From Candidatus Dormiibacterota bacterium (GTDB taxonomy: Bacteria > Chloroflexota > Dormibacteria > Dormibacterales > Dormibacteraceae), in assembly GCA_003169845.1 (NCBI GenBank), contig PNAG01000010.1, positions 114,326 through 178,325 of the forward strand: 64,000 nucleotides of DNA. Direction: 5' to 3'. Of the stretch, positions 59,748 to 64,000 are shown one piece after another. Each line of letters starts with the position of its first letter. Position 1 is the stretch's first letter. The translations under genes and the position numbers were made by a program. The notes beneath the pieces are model-generated. The model was not told the origin of the DNA. It did not search any database and worked only from the letters and a program-made list of their open reading frames with translations.

Positions 59748-59773
59748 TTTGACAGCTTCGTTTGACAGCTTCG
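59748..59773. repeat. Perfect 13-bp tandem repeat downstream of tRNA-Lys
   Basis: TTTGACAGCTTCG occurs twice without spacing at 59748-59760 and 59761-59773. It is in a 274-base stretch (59675-59948) between the tRNA and the response-regulator gene. Nothing else in that stretch is recognisable. A 75-codon ORF there has no family features or ribosome site. Confidence 0.6.
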
Positions 59774-59948
59774 TGGCGCGACTTCGGATGATCATGTTTC
59801 GACCGGGCCTAATCCGGTGCGATGGCATGACGCGTCACACTCAAGCAAGTACTGATCCGGAGGTAAGAGTGAGCAGTCTAGTCATCACGCCGCAGCCCGT
59901 CTGACGTCAACGGTTCGTCGCGGCGGCGCGCCGGACACGACTGTCATC

Positions 59949-60629
59949 TCAGCCAATAGATTCGGTCTGCTTTAGATAGGTCAGGACAGCGGCCACCCGG
60001 CGGTCGATTTCCTTCTCCTCGGAGAGACCGAGCTTAGAGAGGATGGCGGTGACGTGCTTCTCCACCGTCGACTCGGACATGAAAAGGGCCCTCCCGATGG
60101 CTGGATTGGTGCAGCCCTCGGCCATCTTGGCCAGGACTTCGAGCTCCCTCGGGCTGAGGGTCGCCACGGAAGACTCAGCCTGGCGCGCGCGGCGTCCGAG
60201 CAGGGCCTCGACCACCTTGGCGTCGATCACCGAGCCGCCACCGACGACCTCCCGCAAGGTCCGGACCAGGGCGTCGAGGTCGCTCACCCGCTCCTTGAGC
60301 AGGTAGGCGAGGCCGGCGGTGCCGTCCTTCAAGAGTTCGTAGGCGTAGAGCTCGTCCGAGTGCTGAGAGAGGACAACGACGCCGACCTCCGGGTACCGCG
60401 CCCGGATGGCCCTAGCTGCTTCGATGCCCTCCATGTGGTGTCCGGGCGGCATCCGGATATCGGTCAGGACGGCATGCGGTCGCATCCGCTCGACGGCGTC
60501 GAGCAGCTCGGTCGCATTGCCCACGGCAGCCACCACATCCACCTCGCCCGAGTCTTCGAGGAGGCGGCGTGTACCCTCTCGGACCAGGTAGTTGTCCTCG
60601 GCGATGATCACTCTGAGCGGCTCAGCCAT
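59949..60629 (-). CDS. NarL/LuxR family response regulator
   Basis: 226 residues. The receiver domain reads RVIIAEDNYLVREGTRRLL with acidic residues at 11-12, the phospho-acceptor D57 in VLTDIRMPPG, and Lys in YLLKERVSD near 111. The C-terminal HTH is LSPRELEVLAKMAEGCTNPAIG then STVEKHVTAILSKLGL. It overlaps the histidine kinase gene by 8 bases, so they are a cognate pair. Its targets are not evident. Confidence 0.95.
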   Translation of the reverse strand: MAEPLRVIIAEDNYLVREGTRRLLEDSGEVDVVAAVGNATELLDAVERMRPHAVLTDIRMPPGHHMEGIEAARAIRARYPEVGVVVLSQHSDELYAYELLKDGTAGLAYLLKERVSDLDALVRTLREVVGGGSVIDAKVVEALLGRRARQAESSVATLSPRELEVLAKMAEGCTNPAIGRALFMSESTVEKHVTAILSKLGLSEEKEIDRRVAAVLTYLKQTESIG

Positions 60630-62688
60630 GGGCAGGCAGGCTGGCCGACAAAGTTGTCCCCGACCGCGAGCTGGTCACCTCGAGCTCGCCGCCCAGGGCC
60701 TCGACTCGGTCCTGGAGGCCGCGAAGCCCGGAGCGAACCGCGGTCGACGGGTCGAATCCCGTGCCATCGTCCGCGACCCTGATGGTGAGGCTGCTTTCGC
60801 TCGAGATGATGCTGACCCTGGCTCTAGAAGCGGATGCGTGCTTCAGGACGTTGGCGAGCGCTTCGCAGGCAATGAAGTAACCGGCCGCCTCGACGCGCTC
60901 GGGGTAACGCCTTGTCCTGGTCGCTGGATCTGCGTCGAGGTCGACGACGATAGGGAGCCGGTCGGCGCGGAAGCGGACCGCCGCCACCACTCCGCCATCG
61001 GTCAGCACGACCGGGTGAATACCGCTCGCCAGTTCGCGCAGCTCATCGAGCAAACGACCGGCATCGGCCTGCACCTCGTCAAGAGTCTCGGTGGAGAGAT
61101 GCGATTGCCGGCGGACCTGGTTCCGCGCCAGCTGGACCTTGGCCATCAGAGCCACCACATGCTGTTGCACACCGTCGTGGATGTCGCGCTCGAGGCGGCG
61201 GCGCTCGACATCCTGGGCGGCCACGATCCGCAGCCGTGATTCCGCGAGCTCCTCGACTTTCGACTGCAACTCAGACGTAAGCCGAAGGTTGCGCAGAAGG
61301 AGCCCGGCCTGAACGGCTACGTCGGTAAGAAGCTGCTCCGCGCCACCGTCCATGGATTCCGCGGGCTCAACGACGATCAGGTCGCCGATCTTGTCTCCCT
61401 GGTGTTTGATCGGGATCGCGCGGCCGGTGACCGGCCCCGAGCCCGTCGGCCAGCGTGCCTTTATCTCGCGCTCTCCGCCCACGCTCACATAGATCGCGGC
61501 TCCACTTGTGCCGGTGGCGTCGACCAGAAGCTGGAGCATTCGTGTCAACACCGGCTCGATCGAGTTCGAATCAGCGACCACCTCGGACAGCTTGGATAGA
61601 ACGGCACGGGGATCGGTGCGACGGCCGCGCACGAGCCGATCCGCGAGTGCCTGAGCTCGCTCGCGGACAGGTTGGAAGGCCACCGCCACGACCGCGGTTG
61701 CGAGAATCGATAGCGGCAAACTAGGCCTGTCGGCGCTACCGACCAGGGCACCGACTCCGGCCACGATCAGGACGTAGGCTGCGGTGATGAACAATCCCAG
61801 AAGGGCGAAGACCAGAGTCCGATTGATCACGATGTCGATGTCGTAGAGGCGGTAGCGGAGGATTGCGATCGCCGCCGCCGCGGGCAATCCGACCACCAAG
61901 CCCGCGAAGCTGAGCGACCAGAGAATGTCCTCCGCCAGGCGCATTCTGAGTAGGGGGGAGATGTAGGTGATGGTGAGGAGGGCGATGATCCACGCTCCGA
62001 CATAGGCGAGCACCTTCAACTGCTGCCGCTCCTCACCTCGGCTCCGATGAAAGCGTCGGATTGGCGCGGCTGCGGAGGCGACCACCGCGCCGAGGTAGAT
62101 GGCGTTGATGGGAGCGAACCAACGCGCCACCACGCCGGCGAGGATGCCCACGCCCGCCGGATTGGGCCCGAGGATCTTTGTGCTGGGAGGGACGACGATG
62201 TCTCCGGGACCCAGCATCTTCAGGGCCGTGAGCAAAACGCCGGAGGCAACCAGCACCGCGGCGACAACCCGCCACCGGCCCGAAGGGAGCCGGCCGTCGG
62301 GAAAAACGAGCAGCACGAGAGGAATCGCAACCAGCACCAGCCAGATCAGCCAGCTGAAAATCCAGATCCCCCAGATGCCCAGTGGCAATGAGCCCGGCGC
62401 TAGGACGAGGGCTTCCAAGGCATAGCTGGACGCGGCCAGACAAACAGAGCTCAGGATCCCTGTCAACAGAAGCAGCCACCCGATTCGGTTGGCCGGCCGT
62501 CGTATCGCGATCACGGCGCCGACGCCCGAGTACGAAAGCGCTCCGGCGATCAGCAAGAGCTCTGGGATGGGGGTGACCCGCCGGCTTTGAACCACGGTGA
62601 GCGCACCGACGGCAGCGCATAGAACAGAGAGTCCGCCGCCTGCCCACACCAAGCGAGTGCGATAACGGCCGGTCATGCCAACCCGCAT
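60622..62688 (-). CDS. Sensor histidine kinase (NarX-type HisKA_3) with membrane and GAF domains
   Basis: 688 residues. About eight to ten membrane helices fill the first 340 residues (LLLIAGALSYSGVGAVIAI, IWIFSWLIWLVLVAIPLVLLVF and others). A GAF-like domain follows (SIEPVLTRMLQLLVDATGTSGAAIYV). The HisKA_3 box RRRLERDIHDGVQQHVVALM has the phospho-His near residue 507, and the ATPase domain has ALANVLKHASASRA near 613 and VADDGTGFDP near 640. An AAGG site lies before the ATG at 62688. It senses a membrane or redox/small-molecule signal. Confidence 0.94.
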   Translation of the reverse strand: MRVGMTGRYRTRLVWAGGGLSVLCAAVGALTVVQSRRVTPIPELLLIAGALSYSGVGAVIAIRRPANRIGWLLLLTGILSSVCLAASSYALEALVLAPGSLPLGIWGIWIFSWLIWLVLVAIPLVLLVFPDGRLPSGRWRVVAAVLVASGVLLTALKMLGPGDIVVPPSTKILGPNPAGVGILAGVVARWFAPINAIYLGAVVASAAAPIRRFHRSRGEERQQLKVLAYVGAWIIALLTITYISPLLRMRLAEDILWSLSFAGLVVGLPAAAAIAILRYRLYDIDIVINRTLVFALLGLFITAAYVLIVAGVGALVGSADRPSLPLSILATAVVAVAFQPVRERAQALADRLVRGRRTDPRAVLSKLSEVVADSNSIEPVLTRMLQLLVDATGTSGAAIYVSVGGEREIKARWPTGSGPVTGRAIPIKHQGDKIGDLIVVEPAESMDGGAEQLLTDVAVQAGLLLRNLRLTSELQSKVEELAESRLRIVAAQDVERRRLERDIHDGVQQHVVALMAKVQLARNQVRRQSHLSTETLDEVQADAGRLLDELRELASGIHPVVLTDGGVVAAVRFRADRLPIVVDLDADPATRTRRYPERVEAAGYFIACEALANVLKHASASRARVSIISSESSLTIRVADDGTGFDPSTAVRSGLRGLQDRVEALGGELEVTSSRSGTTLSASLPAHG

Positions 62689-62879
62689 CGTGCGCCTTCG
62701 GCCGTCCCCCGTCGAGGTGGCAGGCCACCATTCCGGACCGGCAGCTGACCACCATCCCTGTCGGCAGGCTGCCGCTGAAAGTGGAGGGAGAGCCGGGTTT
62801 TGCGTGGAGCGGTTCTCTTTCTAGGCTTCCCTTCAATGAAGGCGCTGCTTGCGACCAAGCCTGGAAGGGAGACCCTCGA

Positions 62880-63566
62880 ATGAATTACCTGGTTCGTCCT
62901 GGCATGTATGCGCTGCCGGCTGCCGGCATCCTGACCGCGATCCCGTGGATCTTCATCCTCCGCGAGCCGGACGCCAAGACCGACCCGGAGGGGTTCGCGC
63001 GCATCGTTACCTCCCCCGGTGGTGCGGTGGGCGGCTATCTGTACGTAGCGGGATTCGTGTGCCTGCTGCTCGGTCTTTTCGCGCTCCATGAATACCTGGG
63101 CCGCACACGTGCTTCAGGTTGGGCGGCGGGAGGTTTGTTCGTGTCAATGGTCGTGATCGCCTTGACCCTGGCGACGATCGGGACCCTCGAAGTGGGCGCA
63201 CGGGTGCTGGCGGATGCCTACCTGAGCGGGGACAAAAGCGTGAGTTCTGGTTTGGTCCTGATGAGCGGTGAAAGCAGTCGCATCATGTCGGCGATCGAGC
63301 TTTGCACCGACCTCTCCGCGATTGGGGCAATCGCCTTCGCGGTGGCGGTGTGGAGGTCAAGCAGCCTGCCCAAATGGGCCGGCATCCTGCTCGCGCCGGG
63401 CATCGTCCTGAGCATGACGCTCAGCCCGGGCATTGCATGGGCCGGAGCTGTTCTCCTGGTCATCAGCGGCGTCTGGCTGGCCAGGAGCGCCGGCGAAGGC
63501 GGGGCCGGCGAACTTTCGGCGTCCAGCGCAGGCGGGGTGCTGGGCGGCGTCGCAAACGAAGGTTGA
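62880..63566 (+). CDS. Six-helix membrane protein, unknown function
   Basis: 228 residues from the ATG at 62880 with GGAAGGGAG upstream; the frame further 5' lies in the promoter region. Hydrophobic segments include MYALPAAGILTAIPWIFIL, YLYVAGFVCLLLGLFALHEY, GLFVSMVVIALTLATIG, AIELCTDLSAIGAIAFAVAVW, WAGILLAPGIVLSM and WAGAVLLVISGVWLA. No conserved polar motif is obvious. It is divergent from the histidine kinase and may be its regulated target. Confidence 0.75.
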   Translation: MNYLVRPGMYALPAAGILTAIPWIFILREPDAKTDPEGFARIVTSPGGAVGGYLYVAGFVCLLLGLFALHEYLGRTRASGWAAGGLFVSMVVIALTLATIGTLEVGARVLADAYLSGDKSVSSGLVLMSGESSRIMSAIELCTDLSAIGAIAFAVAVWRSSSLPKWAGILLAPGIVLSMTLSPGIAWAGAVLLVISGVWLARSAGEGGAGELSASSAGGVLGGVANEG

Positions 63567-63637
63567 TGGCACCGATTGTGCGCCTCGCTTGGAGTCAACC
63601 CTGTCATCCCAGCCCACTTTTCAAGGAGGTCGTCGCT

Positions 63638-64000
63638 ATGATCGACACTCGTTTCTCGCGTTCAGTCCGACTAGTTGGCGTTGTCGCAACAGGGGTCGCC
63701 TTGCTTCTGGTTCTCGCCGCCTCAACCGTATCAGCGGACGTTGCGCTGTTGCCTAAATCGGCCACAGCGGCGGAGCGCGGCGCCTGGATCACTATCCGCG
63801 AATCGGCCTTTTATCCATCTAACTTCAACCCGGCGCTTGGGGAAGCTGTCGCCGTGGCGTCTGGCGGCGTCTTTGGCGAAGGAACCACGGGGACCACCGT
63901 CATAACCGATGGTGTTCCTGGCTTCAGCCCTTGCGGACAGACATTCTGTGACAACGGCCAGGACGTGTACACCTTCTCCAATGGCACAGTTACGCGCACC
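63638..64000 (+). CDS. Secreted protein, truncated at window edge
   Basis: 121 codons are visible from the ATG at 63638, which has a strong AAGGAGG site, and the frame is still open at 64000. A signal peptide VRLVGVVATGVALLLVLAA is followed by STVSA. The mature start, AWITIRESAFYPSNFNPALGEAV, faintly resembles cupredoxin beta-strands, but the metal ligands would lie beyond the edge. Two Cys are in SPCGQTFCDNGQ. The function cannot be assigned. Confidence 0.75.
   Translation, partial: MIDTRFSRSVRLVGVVATGVALLLVLAASTVSADVALLPKSATAAERGAWITIRESAFYPSNFNPALGEAVAVASGGVFGEGTTGTTVITDGVPGFSPCGQTFCDNGQDVYTFSNGTVTRT

Noticed and set aside
59677..59904. 75-codon plus-strand frame after tRNA-Lys
   Set aside because: No ribosome site, no family features, and it contains the 13-bp tandem repeat.

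Overview
The window is high-GC bacterial DNA, by eye roughly two-thirds G+C, with tightly packed genes, many 4-base start/stop overlaps (ATGA, GTGA, TTGA), frequent GTG and TTG starts, and an encoded CCA on its one tRNA. The gene content suggests an uncultivated soil or freshwater lineage near Chloroflexota/Dormibacterota or deep Actinomycetota. It includes a TIGR03767-type metallophosphatase, BNR-repeat and Ser/Pro/Ala-rich lipoproteins, FchA+Fhs one-carbon genes, a B12-type ECF importer and a PrgI/VirB4 pair. That placement is an inference from content only.

Region 1 (1-20440) looks like a methyl-group catabolic locus. It opens with the end of etfA coupled to a membrane FeS oxidoreductase of the ETF:menaquinone type. 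A lower-GC insert follows (about 2270-4736) with a HEPN-like hypothetical gene and a self-regulated Fic protein. Next, on the minus strand, are an IclR regulator, a four-gene PotABCD-like ABC importer with a coupled metallophosphatase, then metF and fhs. Divergent from IclR, on the plus strand, are a corrinoid protein, a methyl-THF:corrinoid methyltransferase, a RACo-like corrinoid activator, DUF1638 and a 'virulence factor' domain protein. Converging on these are an MttB-family (non-pyrrolysine) methyltransferase and FchA. Together they can move a methyl group from a substrate, probably a quaternary amine, to a corrinoid, then to THF, and oxidise it through methylene-, methenyl- and formyl-THF to formate.

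Region 2 (20580-34700) is mixed housekeeping and accessory: a superfamily 1 helicase, a HIT protein, lipoproteins, an acyl-CoA ligase, an IolE-like TIM barrel, GNAT acetyltransferases, a hotdog thioesterase, two tandem BNR-repeat membrane proteins, an MFS exporter, a lipoate ligase-like protein and a frameshifted VOC remnant.

Region 3 (34680-45200) carries transporters that support region 1: a QAT (glycine betaine/choline type) ABC importer, a flavin disulfide oxidoreductase, and a DUF4430 lipoprotein + EcfT + fused EcfAA' + S-component operon behind a cobalamin riboswitch with a Shine-Dalgarno-sequestering hairpin. The corrinoid system and B12 uptake are therefore close neighbours.

Region 4 (45200-64000) holds a histidine phosphatase, a degenerate GGDEF/zinc-ribbon protein, an HxlR/SDR pair, and a folB-larC-folD-folC-pspC operon whose folD completes the THF pathway. 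It then has a PadR/MFS efflux operon with a clear promoter and operator, a GlsB-like membrane protein, an alpha/beta hydrolase, an orphan PrgI-VirB4 pair beside tRNA-Lys(CUU), a NarL-type two-component system and a truncated secreted protein at the right edge. No gene-free stretch exceeds 300 bases. No CRISPR array, rRNA or insertion sequence was seen.
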